Assembly (NCBI GenBank): GCA_027475525.1
Contig: JAMWFC010000067.1
Coordinates: forward strand, 1-64,000
Reading direction: 5' to 3'
DNA: 64,000 nucleotides
Origin: Macrolepiota albuminosa
Taxonomy: Eukaryota > Basidiomycota > Agaricomycetes > Agaricales > Agaricaceae
Shown: piece after piece, positions 1 through 10,447 of the stretch
Numbering within the stretch: position 1 is the stretch's first letter
Layout: each line of letters starts with the position of its first letter
Position numbers and translations under genes: made by a program
Notes under the pieces: model-generated
Database searches by the model: none
Seen by the model: only the letters and a program-made list of their open reading frames with translations
What the model was told of the DNA's origin: nothing

Positions 1-2115
1 AAGGTCAACGATCCCCACGAATATATGTTTTTCCAGGATTTCCGTCAGTTCTAGAACCACCTGTCAGCCTGGTCATAATCTGTTAGGGAACATTGAAAAC
101 GAACGTCTGTGTTTCCCTTTCATAATCTTCCGACGTAAATCCAATACCGAAGTCAAGAAACACATTGACTCCTTGATTTCACGAGATTTTAATGTTTTTG
201 CAGACGACTCGTCCTGACCCTTTCCTTGACTCGAAGAACTCGCAATTTGAGCGGGATTTGTGACGGGGAACATTGAATCAAGGGTCCGATCTTTCAATGA
301 GGTTCGGACTTTGTGCTGGGACAATGTTTTTCTCAATTTTGGGGCTGAATTAGACTGTCAGTGCCATGAATATGGAAATGTATGACGTATCATAGGCACC
401 CTTGGACACATTTGATGATCCTTCTTCTTCTTCATCCTCATCTTCCTCTACCTCCATGGCATCACTGGTTTCCCGTTGCTTCCCTTTTCTCTTCTTCGAA
501 AGCTCTGGCTCAGTACTGGCGACCCCTCCAGTAAGCAAAGTCTGACAAGAATGTAACAAATCTCAGGCACGATCACATTGCACGAAGACGAGTCATCCAC
601 CAACCTGATATTCAAAAGTCCTCGAGTGGTTCTGTACCGCCAGTGCCTTCTGGAATGCATCCGATATCCTCTCAATTATTTCTTCCTCATTTAAGAAGTG
701 AACTTCACGTTTGGTTGGATGTACATTGACATCAACCGATCTTGGGTCTATCTCCAAGCTAGATAGACAATATTGAAAGGCGAATGCAATCACTAGAAGA
801 GACTGACCTGAGGTACACGAACGGGGAACTACCTTTTGGCAGAATTCCGTTATATACTGCTTCAAAGGCGCGTTTCATGCGCGATGATTCGACCAACCGG
901 TCTTTGAAAACGTAAAAAGTGACGACTTGGCTGAAAAAAAATGCGTACGATTGATGAAAAGAAGGAACACCATTTTCTTCGCTTGATAGTTAGCGTTAGT
1001 GATATGAGCCTCAGCATGCCATGCTTCTGGGTCGTCTTCAGGTTCATCCGTTCCCATATCTTCATCTTCGCCTTCTTGAATAGACTTCTTGTCCCTGAAC
1101 GATACCTTGACCGGCACAAGTTCCTTAGCAATGGAATGGCCATAAAGCAGCCGGATATTGTTCGGAATTTCAGATGCAGATGGGCTCGAGAGGTCAGGAG
1201 TTGGAGAACCTGCCTACAACGTACGTATAAATCGGACGCTAAAGAAATTTGGGAGGTGGGCCGACCTTCTTGCATACAAAAGCGACCTTGGGATTGTGTA
1301 TTGCATATTTTGTCAGAACGTCAAGTATACGAGAATATTCCTCAGAAGAACTCTTCAATGCAGACAGTCGTGTCGGCGTATTATAGAACATATCCTCTAT
1401 CTGACAATTGAAATGGGACATTGTATTCTAAAGGAATGAAAAAGAGACTCTACTTACTGTAATCGTGGTTCCATCATTCCCCGCGCATGGTTTGGGGTCA
1501 ACACTCTGACCAGGTTTCGGTGGTGCAAGATGACCATCCGCATAACAGGCTCTATGCAAACCTATTCATCTGTCATCTACTCCAAAAGGTGGCGCTGTTC
1601 TTACTTCCATGCACAAGATTCAGCTTTAGTCTTTGTGATGACTGACAGATGAGACACGTGTGATATAGAGGCTAAGGCCTCGCCACGAAATCCATAAGTT
1701 TGAATACGCGACAAGTCAGAAAACGTTTTGAGTTTAGAAGTTGTGAAACGTTCTGCAAGAATGGCAAGGTCCGATTTCTACAAAGAAAAGTATTAATGCG
1801 ACATTTTATGGATTCCCTCCCTTAATTACGCGTATTCCACATCCGTTATCCTGAATCTGCAGGAGTTTCATTCCTCCATCTTTGACAGTGACGCGTATTG
1901 ATGTTGCACCCGCGTCAAGGCTGTTCTCTACCAGCTCTTTCAGTGCAGAGGCTGGTCTGTGGATGATCTTAAAGATAGCTGAGACTTGCCTATGCTTACC
2001 AGTGATGCTCAAGATGAACACCCACCTCGCCAGCAGCAATTCGGTTGATGAGAGATTCATTGAGTCGACGAATTGGAAGAGGTTCTGCAGAATCTCTAGA
2101 GTCTTCAGTAGTCAT
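1..2115 (-). CDS. MLH1: DNA mismatch repair protein MLH1 (5' part; C-terminus outside window)
   Basis: This is the MutL-homologue ATPase that pairs with PMS-type partners in nuclear mismatch repair. I start it at the ATG at 2113-2115, which gives [14 protein letters not shown] followed by [16 protein letters not shown], the classic MutL N-terminus. After a short intron comes [12 protein letters not shown] and ENSLDAGA (GHKL ATPase motif I), then DNGCGI (motif II). [11 protein letters not shown] (motif III) is near 1660-1690. Further exons carry [18 protein letters not shown] near 680-740. An acidic, low-complexity linker (about 415-480) precedes the start of the C-terminal dimerisation region. 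The gene runs off the left edge, so the C-terminal domain is not visible. At least seven short introns interrupt it. It is divergently oriented to the CBS-domain gene at 2969. Identification is firm from motif order; exact exon ends are inferred. Confidence 0.95.
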
Positions 2116-2968
2116 CGAAACGCAGATAAAAAAGATCGTGAGGAGAAGAAAAAGAGAGGTGCCACCCAAGGTTTGGATCAGCCCGTGACCAGCGCGTCAA
2201 AGTAACGTGACCAAGTCCGCCAGCCGATCCGGATCTAGAAATTCGAACCCAAACGCGCAGGTCCGATACGGTAATTTCTTTAAGTTTGATTCGAAGAAAA
2301 GTATTGCCTTCCCAGCTATAGCTTCCGGCCCTCCACTCTTTTTCTTTCTTTTTTTTTAAAAAAAAGGCTCTTTATTACGAGCACGAGGTGCTGGGCACCT
2401 ATTTTGCTCGGTACTACGGACGGAAACATAAGCTATAAGGGCCAGGGAATCCCGAGACCCCCCGCGTACGGGGAGAAAGAGCCGGTCGACGCTTCCCGTT
2501 GAGACTCTGCCCCCCTGTTAGATCCGAGAGGCCCTCCACTCACCTAATGTATCCAACAAGAAAAGTCAAGCACTTGACACCCCTCAACAGTACTCGGCAA
2601 TTGCCGATAGGCCGTTGATCGGTGTTGGGCCTCGTTTGAGAAGGCCAGTTGCAGTAGTCCGTGGTTATAGCCCAAATTAAACGGCATGCGTTCTTTCTAT
2701 AGACTATAAGATGTGAATACAGCGTTTTTCGGAAGATTCTGCCCACCGCAGGAACACATGCTGCCCTTTTGCCCATGTGCGTGTCAGTTCAATCTCCTTT
2801 TAAAATGTAGAGCCGTTTTCGGCACGATGCTATTGGCTGACAGCCGTGTCTCAGGCTTCTGTGATCCATCGTCTATAAATTTCGTTGCTCCGAGTAAACA
2901 ACCCATCAGGCCTCAGAGCGAATTCTGTGATAACATTCTTCCTTTTTGACGTCCACATTGTTCCAATA
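2116..2968. other. Divergent intergenic region between MLH1 and the CBS gene
   Basis: Apart from the SINE-like insert at 2339-2529, I see no gene in this 853-bp stretch. It must contain the promoters of both flanking genes. No TATA-like or other regulatory site is clear enough to call. Confidence 0.6.
2339..2529 (-). mobile_element. SINE-like retroposed insert with 12-bp target-site duplication
   Basis: A 191-bp segment is bracketed by a perfect 12-bp direct repeat, GGCCCTCCACTC, at 2327-2338 and 2530-2541. Read on the minus strand, the insert ends in an A-rich tail (T-rich on plus, 2339-2363) preceded by AATAAA. This is the signature of target-primed reverse transcription of a short polyadenylated RNA. 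The body contains two small hairpins, AGGTGC-CCA-GCACCT and CCCC-GTACGC-GGGG. I see no ORF and no convincing tRNA-like A/B box, so the parent RNA is unknown. It lies in the shared upstream region of MLH1 and the CBS gene. Confidence 0.7.
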
Positions 2969-3661
2969 ATGGCCGCAATTGCGTCGACACAGACACCCAT
3001 AAACTCACCACTACACGCCATGTCAATGGAAAGCGATAAGTATAAAGGTGCAGTAGTAGAGGTGCGTACTGCTACTTGTATATCGCGTAATGTAGCAACC
3101 GACATTCCAACCAGGATCTTCAACTGCCTCCTGCATTTTCCCTGCCGCTTTCTGAGCCGATATCACAGGCCATCGAGTTTGCGTACGAGCGCGATTTCTC
3201 GCATATACCGTACGTGGAGTCCGAAATCCGTACAGATCGTTTACTTAGGCAGTACTGTTAGTGTTTTGGACCGTCGCAGGAGGCCGGTGGGATACGTGGA
3301 TGTTGCCACGTTGAAGGAGAAGTGGGAAGCAAACGAGGCCGATCCCGTGAGCCGATATACCTTTGATTCTATTACGTATGCTGGTCTGACCTACGAAGAC
3401 CGATAAAGTATCCCAGTATATGACCAAGTTTATGCGAACTGCGTCTCATCCATATACCATCATCACACCTTTGACGCCGCTTTTGGATCTCGAACATTTC
3501 CTTCAGTCACATCTTTTTGCACTGGGTGCGTTGTTCAATTCTTCTCGCTTAATCTTTAGGTATATTTCTGGCTTACAGTGACCGATGCGAATCGGAAGTT
3601 CGTTCTCGCAGTGGCTACACAGCAGGATCTCAACAGTTTTGTATCGCGTCGGGCCATCTGA
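2969..3661 (+). CDS. Small protein with a CBS-domain pair
   Basis: Five exons, joined across introns starting GTGCGT (3061), GTACGT, GTGAGC and GTGCGT, give a protein of roughly 170 aa. The first CBS motif reads LSEPISQAIEFAYERDFSHIP then RRRRPVGYVDVATLK. The second reads PYTIITPLTPLLDLEHFL then LVTDANRKFVLAVATQQDL, ending FVSRRAI and a stop at 3659-3661. CBS pairs usually bind adenosyl ligands and act as energy or ligand sensors; here they form the whole protein, with no catalytic partner domain. A second in-frame ATG at residue 18 is possible. The family is conserved in fungi, but its role is not established to my knowledge. The fold call is strong; the ligand is unknown. Confidence 0.85.
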
Positions 3662-3865
3662 ACCTAAGTGTATGCTATCACGTACGATTCTGCTTAGCTA
3701 ACTTTGTAGTATTATGTAAATATGCCTTATTGCAGACTGTTCTCCTAATCCACTGTTGTGTCCCTGACTCTATTGAATGTTTAAGTCCGCACAGGAGTTC
3801 TCCTAAACTATCGTCGCTTCATCGAAAATCCACCCTCGTACCTGCGCCACAAATGTCTCTGTTTA

Positions 3866-3964
3866 TGATGTTATAGGAGGTCAGGCAGCGCCATGGCATC
3901 CACTTGAATACGCCACAGCCTCAACAATAGGAGGAGTGACCCACTTTTCCCCCGCCATAAAAGG
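3866..3964 (+). promoter_or_regulatory. Core promoter of C2H2/RING copy 1
   Basis: A TATA-like CATAAAAGG at 3956-3964 sits about 95 bp before the start codon at 4060. At the position where copies 2 and 3 have the palindrome TGACGTCA, this copy has TGATGTTA (3866-3873). Copy 1 therefore probably lacks the CREB/ATF-type site of its sisters. Confidence 0.5.
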
Positions 3965-4059
3965 ACCTCTTTGTGGCGCAAACAAATCCATCGAACCATC
4001 GAACCAACCACAACCTACTTGACTATCAGCACTACTAAACCATCTAACACTCATCTATT

Positions 4060-4790
4060 ATGTCGTCTTCTGACTACACCAACTACGAAACTGCCTACGC
4101 CTACGAGGAGCCCTACTACCATACCCCGGCTCGTGAGCGCCCTCGAGACTCAGCCGCCTTCTGGCTCGAGACTCCTGAGAGCACAGAATACAATCAATGC
4201 TACTGCGCGCTTTGCGACAGGCACTTTAAATCGCTGAAGAGGCGCGAACGACATGTTGCCAGATCCTCCAAACATCCTTACTGTGAGGTCTGCGATCGTC
4301 GATTCTTGAACGGCAACGCTTTGCGTGCAGTAAGTTACATTTGTCCTATCTTCGATACCAGTGAGGCTGACTCTTTTTTCCCCTATAGCACCGCATGTAC
4401 TCTTATGATCATTTCTTCAAGGCCGGAGGTGATTACGATTTGGACAATGGGCAGCTTTCCTACAAGGATATGACCTGGGAGACCCATGACGAGTTCGATT
4501 GTGACGATTTTGATTATGCTGGAGATGAAGTCCACGAATGCATTGCGCACCTTGTCAAAATAGACGAGGAAGAGGAGCAGGAAGAGGAGCAGAATGAGTC
4601 GGGCCCTCCAGCGACAGACTTCACTTGCCCGATCTGCGAACACACTCCCAAGACCGTATGCTCTACCCTTTGCGGTCACATGTTTTGCGCGCCCTGCATC
4701 AAGATGGCGTTTGATGTTTCTGGGATGTGTCCGGTCTGTGATGAGGAAGGGAAAGTCAATCAACTTAGAAAGATGTACATCTCTTCTTAA
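4060..4790 (+). CDS. C2H2 zinc-finger plus RING-finger protein, tandem copy 1
   Basis: Two exons (4060-4329 and 4389-4790), separated by a 59-nt intron with GTAAGT and TATAG ends, encode 223 aa. Residues 1-45 are rich in Tyr, Glu and Pro. Next comes a paired zinc-finger region, YCALCDRHFKSLKRRERH and YCEVCDRRFLNGNALRAH; the second finger's His is contributed by exon 2. An acidic linker (DEEEEQEEEQNESG) leads to a C-terminal C3HC4 RING: CPIC, then LCGHMFCAPC, then CPVC. RING domains of this type usually act as E3 ubiquitin ligases; the C2H2 part could bind nucleic acid or protein. AATAAA follows the stop at about 4793. I infer an E3 role from the RING alone; substrates are unknown. Confidence 0.88.
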
Positions 4791-5956
4791 CTCAATAAAC
4801 CTCCTTTTTTTTCAACCCCTTTTCTCCTACTTCTCAAAGATTCAAGTGCATTTTGTGTATCCGGGGTATGCATTTTTCGCTTTGCCGCGCTTAACAGAAG
4901 AAAGTTGCAATGAATGGTTTCTATCTTCGCTCCGTGTCCTGTTTATGTTACATCCGTTGTGGTGTAAGGCGGTAATGGGTCTATTTATTTATTGATTTAT
5001 TACGCGCAGACATAGACACTGCTGGACCTTTGAATGAGTGATACAACACACATTCCTTTGTGCGTTGCGACCGCTAGCTTTGACAATGACCATTCACTGG
5101 GTGCAGGGAACAATATTCTTCGATATATCTCTGGTGTGATATTCATTTTTCAGTATACATAAACTTATCTACACTGTTACCTTGGTGGGGTCATGTCCAG
5201 TTTCCTCAGGGCTTCAATGAATGATCAGTTGATTAGACAACATGCTGCCAATTGTCTTGATTTCAATTGATGCTCAGTTATGTTAGTATCTGATACCAAT
5301 GAATCTAAGTACAACTGTAAGTATATTCTAAGGTATTGTCAGCAACGTATGTGAAAAGTAAATATTAGTTTACGCACCTCAGTCTCGTATGAGTGACTGA
5401 GGGTTGCCTTCGTATTAGGTCTGTATATATATATAGCCGTCCATATAGCAATGCATTGTTAATATATTGTGTCACACGGGTTGGATGAGGCGGCCATTTG
5501 GTGTGATAAGTGTGACGGTGTACTTTGAAGAGACGAGGACGTCGTGGTTGATGGTGGCCAGATTTCGGCATGCTGACAAGTTACCAATCCACAGACCTTA
5601 TCACAAATTTTGAATAGAACACAAATTTCTTCCTCAACTCTTGTTCCACTTCCATGTATGTCTGCTGAACCTATTATGATGCCTGTATTTGCCTTTCCAT
5701 ATACATGAGTTGGAACAGCAAAAGTAGGATAATTATTTTGTAGTAAGCGGCACAGGTGTGACTAATTCATAATTTCACGCAAGCGGTTACCCCGCACATG
5801 TCCCGACTAGTGGAAGGCTGACAACTATGCGCTGTATGCCAGCCATGGCGACCCACCAAAAAAAAAAAGAAACAAGAGTCAAGGACTTATAAAGAAGTTA
5901 CAATTGATCTTGGTTCAAAGGATTTTTCATTTTTCATCAGGACTGACGTTTTGGGC

Positions 5957-6110
5957 CATTTCTCATGTCAAGAAACTCAAGGAATTAGCTTTTTAGACAC
6001 CATTTGGAATCAGCTGGCTTCAACAGAGAGGGGCATTTCTCATGTCAAGAAACTCAAGGAATTAGCTTTTTAGACACCATTTGGAATCAGCTGGCTTCAA
6101 CAGAGAGGGG
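5957..6110. repeat. Perfect 77-bp tandem duplication in the first array spacer
   Basis: Units 5957-6033 and 6034-6110 are identical. The homologous segment in the second spacer (about 8577-8653) is present once. Confidence 0.95.
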
Positions 6111-6481
6111 GGACAGAGTCAATGACAATGCTACAAGAGGACGACACTAGATGTGCAGTATCTGGTTTTATGCATAATATTTATATAGTATAGACTTAGT
6201 GAATGTATATTTAAGGATTAGTTATCCTTCTTTGAAGTTAGCATTGCATAGTTATCCATAAGCTGCCGAGGTGAGGTACTCACATACTTTGAAATATAGT
6301 CGTACAATTTTGTGCTTAGTAGTAGTACTATGTAAATTGCATCCCTCATTGTAGACTATCCTTAAATGCACCGTTGTACCGGAAGTTTGTCGAACGTTAA
6401 GTCCACACAGGAGTTCTCCTAAACTATTGTCACTTCGCTGAGAATCCACCATCGCACCTGCGCCACAAATGTCTCTGTTTA

Positions 6482-6580
6482 TGACGTCATAGGAGGCCAG
6501 ACAGCGCCATCGCATCCACTTGAATACGCCACAGCCTCAACAATAGGAGGAGTGACCCACTTTTCCCCCGCCATAAAAGG
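6482..6580 (+). promoter_or_regulatory. Copy 2 promoter with TGACGTCA palindrome and TATA-like box
   Basis: TGACGTCA, the full CREB/ATF bZIP palindrome, lies at 6482-6489. CATAAAAGG lies at 6572-6580, about 95 bp before the start codon at 6676. The spacing matches copy 3 exactly. Confidence 0.55.
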
Positions 6581-6675
6581 ACCTCTTTGTGGCGCAAACA
6601 AATCCATCGAACCATCGAACCAACCACAACCTACTTGTCTATCAGCACTACTAAACCATCTAACACTCATCTATC

Positions 6676-7406
6676 ATGTCGTCTTATGACTACACCAACT
6701 ACGAAACTGCCTACGCCTACGAGGAGCCCTACTACCATACCCCGGCTCGTGAGCGCCCTCGAGACTCAGCCGCCTTCTGGCTCGAGACTCCTGAGAGCAC
6801 AGAATACAATCAATGCTACTGCGCGCTTTGCGACAGGCACTTTAAATCGCTGAAGAGGCGCGAACGACATGTTGCCAGATCCTCCAAACATCCTTACTGT
6901 GAGGTCTGCGATCGTCGATTCTTGAACGGCAACGCTTTGCGTGCAGTAAGTTACATTTGTCCTATCTTCGATACCAGTGAGGCTGACTCTTTTTTCCCCT
7001 ATAGCACCGCATGTACTCTTATGATCATTTCTTCAAGGCCGGAGGTGATTACGATTTGGACAATGGGCAGCTTTCCTACAAAGATATGACCTGGGAGACC
7101 CATGACGAGTTCGATTGTGACGATTTTGATTATGCTGGAGATGAAGTCCACGAATGCATTGCACACCTTGTCAAGATAGACGAGGAAGAGGAGCAGGAAG
7201 AGGAGCAGAATGAGTCGGGCCCTCCAGCGACAGAGTTTACCTGCCCGATCTGCGAACACACTCCCAAGACCGTATGCTCTACCCTGTGCGGCCACATGTT
7301 TTGCGCGCCTTGCATCAAGATGGCGTTTGATGTTTCTGGGATGTGTCCGGTCTGTGATGAGGAAGGGAAAGTCAATCAACTTAGAAAGATGTACATCTCT
7401 TCTTAA
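6676..7406 (+). CDS. C2H2 zinc-finger plus RING-finger protein, tandem copy 2
   Basis: Exons 6676-6945 and 7005-7406 encode 223 aa with the same layout as copy 1: a paired C2H2-like region, an acidic linker and a C3HC4 RING. Only two residues differ from copy 1. Residue 4 is Tyr instead of Ser, and the Asp just before FTCPIC is Glu. The intron sequence is the same. Other differences from copy 1 are synonymous and cluster in exon 2. Such low divergence with intact zinc ligands suggests a recent duplication or gene conversion under constraint. Confidence 0.88.
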
Positions 7407-9215
7407 CTCAATAAACCTCCTTTTTTTTCAACCCCTTTTCTCCTACTTCTCAAAGATTCAAGTGCATTTTGTGTATCCGGGGTATGCATTTTTCGCTTTG
7501 CCGCACTTAACAGAAAGTTGCAATGAATGGTTTCTATCTTCGCTCCGTGTTCTGTTTATGTTACATCCGTTGTGGTGTAAGGCGGTAATGGGTCCATTTA
7601 TTTATTGATTTATTACGCGCAGACATGGACACTGCTGGAAGTTCAAGACCTTTGAGTGAGTGCCACAACACACATTCCTTTGTGCGTTGCGACCGCTAGC
7701 TTTGACAATGACCATTCACTGGGTGCAGGGAACAATATTCTTCGATATATCTCTGGTGTGATATTCATTTTTCAGTATACATAAACTTATCTACACTGTT
7801 ACCTTGCTGGGGTTATGTCCAGTTTCCTCAGGGCTTCAATGAATGATCAGTTGATTAGACAACATGCTGCCAGTTGTCTTGATTTCAATTGATGCTCAGT
7901 TATGTTAGTATCTGATACCAATGAATCCAAGAACAACTGCAAGTATATTCTAAGGTATTGTCAGCAACGTATGTGAAAAGTAAGTATTAGTTTACGCACC
8001 CTCATTCTCCTATAAGTGACCGAGGGTTGCCTCTGTATTAGGTCTGTATATATATTCGTCCATATAACAATGGTAGCATTGTTAATATATTGTGTCAGAT
8101 GGGTTGGATGAGGCGGCCATTGATGTGATAAGTGTGACGGTGTACTTTGAAGAGACGAGGACGTCGTGGTTGATGGTGGCCAGATTTCGGCATGCTGACA
8201 AGTTACCAATCCACAGACCTTATCACAAATTTTGAATAGAACACAAATTTCTTCCTCAACTCTTGTTCCACTTCCATGTATGTCTGCTGAACCTATTATG
8301 ATGCTTGTATTTCCCTTTCCATATACATGAGTTGGAACAGCAAAAGTAGGATAAATATTTTGTAGTAAGCGGCACAGGTGACTAGTTCATAATTTCACGC
8401 AAGCGGTTACCCCGCACATGTCCCGACTAGTGGAAGGCTGACAACTATGCGTTGTCTGCCAGCCATAGCGACCCACCAAAAAAAAAAAGAAACAAGAGTC
8501 AAAGACTTATAAAGAAGTTACAATTGATCTTGGTTCAAAGGATTTTTCATTTTTCATCAGGACTGACATTTTGGGCCATTTCTCATGTCAAGAAACTCAA
8601 GGAATTAGCTTTTTAGACACCATTTGGAATCAGCTGGCTTCAACAGAGAGGGGGGACAGAGTCAATGAAAATGCTACAAGAGGACGACACTAGATGTGCA
8701 GTATCTGGTTTTATGCATAATATTTATATAGTATAGACTTAGTGAATGTATATTTAAGGATTAGTTATCCTTCTTTGAACTTAGCATTGCATAGTTATTC
8801 ATAAGCTGCCGAGGTGAGGCACTCACATACTTTGAAATATGGTCGTACAATTTTGTGCTTAGTAGTACTATGTAAATTGCATCCCTCATTGTAGACTATC
8901 CTTAAATGCACCGTTGTACCGGAAGTTTGTCGAACGTTAAGTCCACACAGGAGTTCTCCTAAACTATCGTCACTTCATTGAGAATCCACCATCGCACCTG
9001 CGCCACAAATGTCTCTGTTTATGACGTCATAGGAGGCCAGACAGCGCCATCGCATCCACTTGAATACGCCACAGCCTCAACAATAGGAGGAGTGACCCAC
9101 TTTTCCCCCGCCATAAAAGGACCTCTTTGTGGCGCAAACAAATCCATCGAACCATCGAACCAACCACAACCTACTTGTCTATCAGCACTACTAAACCATC
9201 TAACACTCATCTATC
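7407..9215. other. Second array spacer and promoter region of copy 3
   Basis: No credible gene is present. The region matches the first spacer closely but has one copy only of the 77-bp segment that is doubled at 5957. The copy 3 promoter occupies its right end. Confidence 0.7.
9022..9120 (+). promoter_or_regulatory. Copy 3 promoter with TGACGTCA palindrome and TATA-like box
   Basis: TGACGTCA is at 9022-9029 and CATAAAAGG at 9112-9120, about 95 bp before the start codon at 9216, as in copy 2. Confidence 0.55.
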
Positions 9216-9946
9216 ATGTCGTCTTCTGACTACACCAACTACGAAACTGCCTACGCCTACGAGGAGCCCTACTACCATACCCCGGCTCGTGAGCGCCCTC
9301 GAGACTCAGCCGCCTTCTGGCTCGAGACTCCTGAGAGCACAGAATACAATCAATGCTACTGCGCGCTTTGCGACAGGCACTTTAAATCGCTGAAGAGGCG
9401 CGAACGACATGTTGCCAGATCCTCCAAACATCCTTACTGTGAGGTCTGCGATCGTCGATTCTTGAACGGCAACGCTTTGCGTGCAGTAAGTTACATTTGT
9501 CCTATCTTCGATACCAGTGAGGCTGACTCTTTTTTCCCCTATAGCACCGCATGTACTCTTATGATCATTTCTTCAAGGCCGGAGGTGATTACGATTTGGA
9601 CAATGGGCAGCTTTCCTACAAGGATATGACCTGGGAGACCCATGACGAGTTCGATTGTGACGATTTTGATTATGCTGGAGACGAAGTCCACGAATGCATT
9701 GCACACCTTGTCAAGATAGACGAGGAAGAGGAGCAGGAAGAGGAGCAGAATGAGTCGGGCCCTCCAGCGACAGACTTTACCTGCCCGATCTGCGAACACA
9801 CTCCCAAGACCGTATGCTCTACCCTTTGCGGCCACATGTTTTGCGCGCCTTGCATCAAGATGGCATTTGATGTTTCTGGGATGTGCCCGGTCTGTGATGA
9901 AGAAGGGAATGTTAATCAACTTAGAAAGATGTACATCTCTTCATAA
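9216..9946 (+). CDS. C2H2 zinc-finger plus RING-finger protein, tandem copy 3
   Basis: Exons 9216-9485 and 9545-9946 encode 223 aa. The protein matches copy 1 except that Lys near the C-terminus (EEGKVNQL) is Asn. All C2H2 and RING ligands are intact. The coding part and the upstream 350 bp match copies 1 and 2, but the 3' flank after 9950 has diverged strongly from the 3' flanks of the other two. This makes it the oldest right-hand boundary of the array. Confidence 0.88.
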
Positions 9947-10447
9947 ACAATAAACCTCCTTTTTTCAACTCCTTTTCTTGTATATCTCAAGTTTCAAGTG
10001 CTTTTCGTGTTGTCGCGCTTAACAGAAAGTCGCATTGAATGCTTTGTCTTCTCTCCTGAACACTTCCTCGTGTCTTGTCTATGTTGCGTTCGTTGTAAAA
10101 GCGAAAGGTGGGAATGGGTCGGTTTGCTTATACGTGTCGTAGAGTTGTTCCTGATATATCTCTGGCGTTCAGTATACATCGACACACTTATCTACATTGT
10201 CGCCTTGCAGATTTCCCGGACAGTTTTCTCAGGGCTTGACGATGAATGCTCGGTCAATTAGATGCGCTCGGCGTGCTGCCGATGGGTTGCGTGTAAACAC
10301 GCGTCATTCCATTTTCGCCGATCGTTACGCGCGTCTTACCGGCACATCAAAAGAGCTCACTTGACTTCAGTATTAATACAGATGTAGTCGACCTTGTATG
10401 CCACCACCTTTCAGCATCTATCTCGTATTCCACCTCGGTAACATAGG
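9947..10447. other. Diverged 3' flank of the array and upstream region of the SLP2-like gene
   Basis: AATAAA lies just after the copy 3 stop. Weak similarity to the internal spacers continues to about 10280. From there to 10447 is unique DNA that must contain the promoter of the stomatin-like gene. No separate gene is seen. Confidence 0.6.

Larger units (their letters stand above)
4791..6675. other. First array spacer and promoter region of copy 2
   Basis: No credible gene is present. The spacer carries the AATAAA and 3' flank of copy 1, the 77-bp duplication at 5957-6110, and the promoter of copy 2 at its right end. It is nearly identical to the second spacer at 7407-9215 apart from that duplication and scattered point changes. 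Confidence 0.7.
3720..10280 (+). repeat. Tandem array of three ~2.5-2.6-kb units, each with one C2H2/RING gene
   Basis: Corresponding start codons lie at 4060, 6676 and 9216, so the units are 2616 and 2540 bp apart. The difference of 76 bp is almost entirely the 77-bp duplication at 5957-6110, found only in the first spacer. The genes and their introns are nearly identical across the three copies. The spacers after copies 1 and 2 are also nearly identical. The sequence after copy 3 (9950-10280) and the sequence before copy 1 (3720-3840) align only loosely with the internal spacers. That pattern is what unequal crossing-over between two older copies, plus conversion of the genes, would leave. 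Confidence 0.9.
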
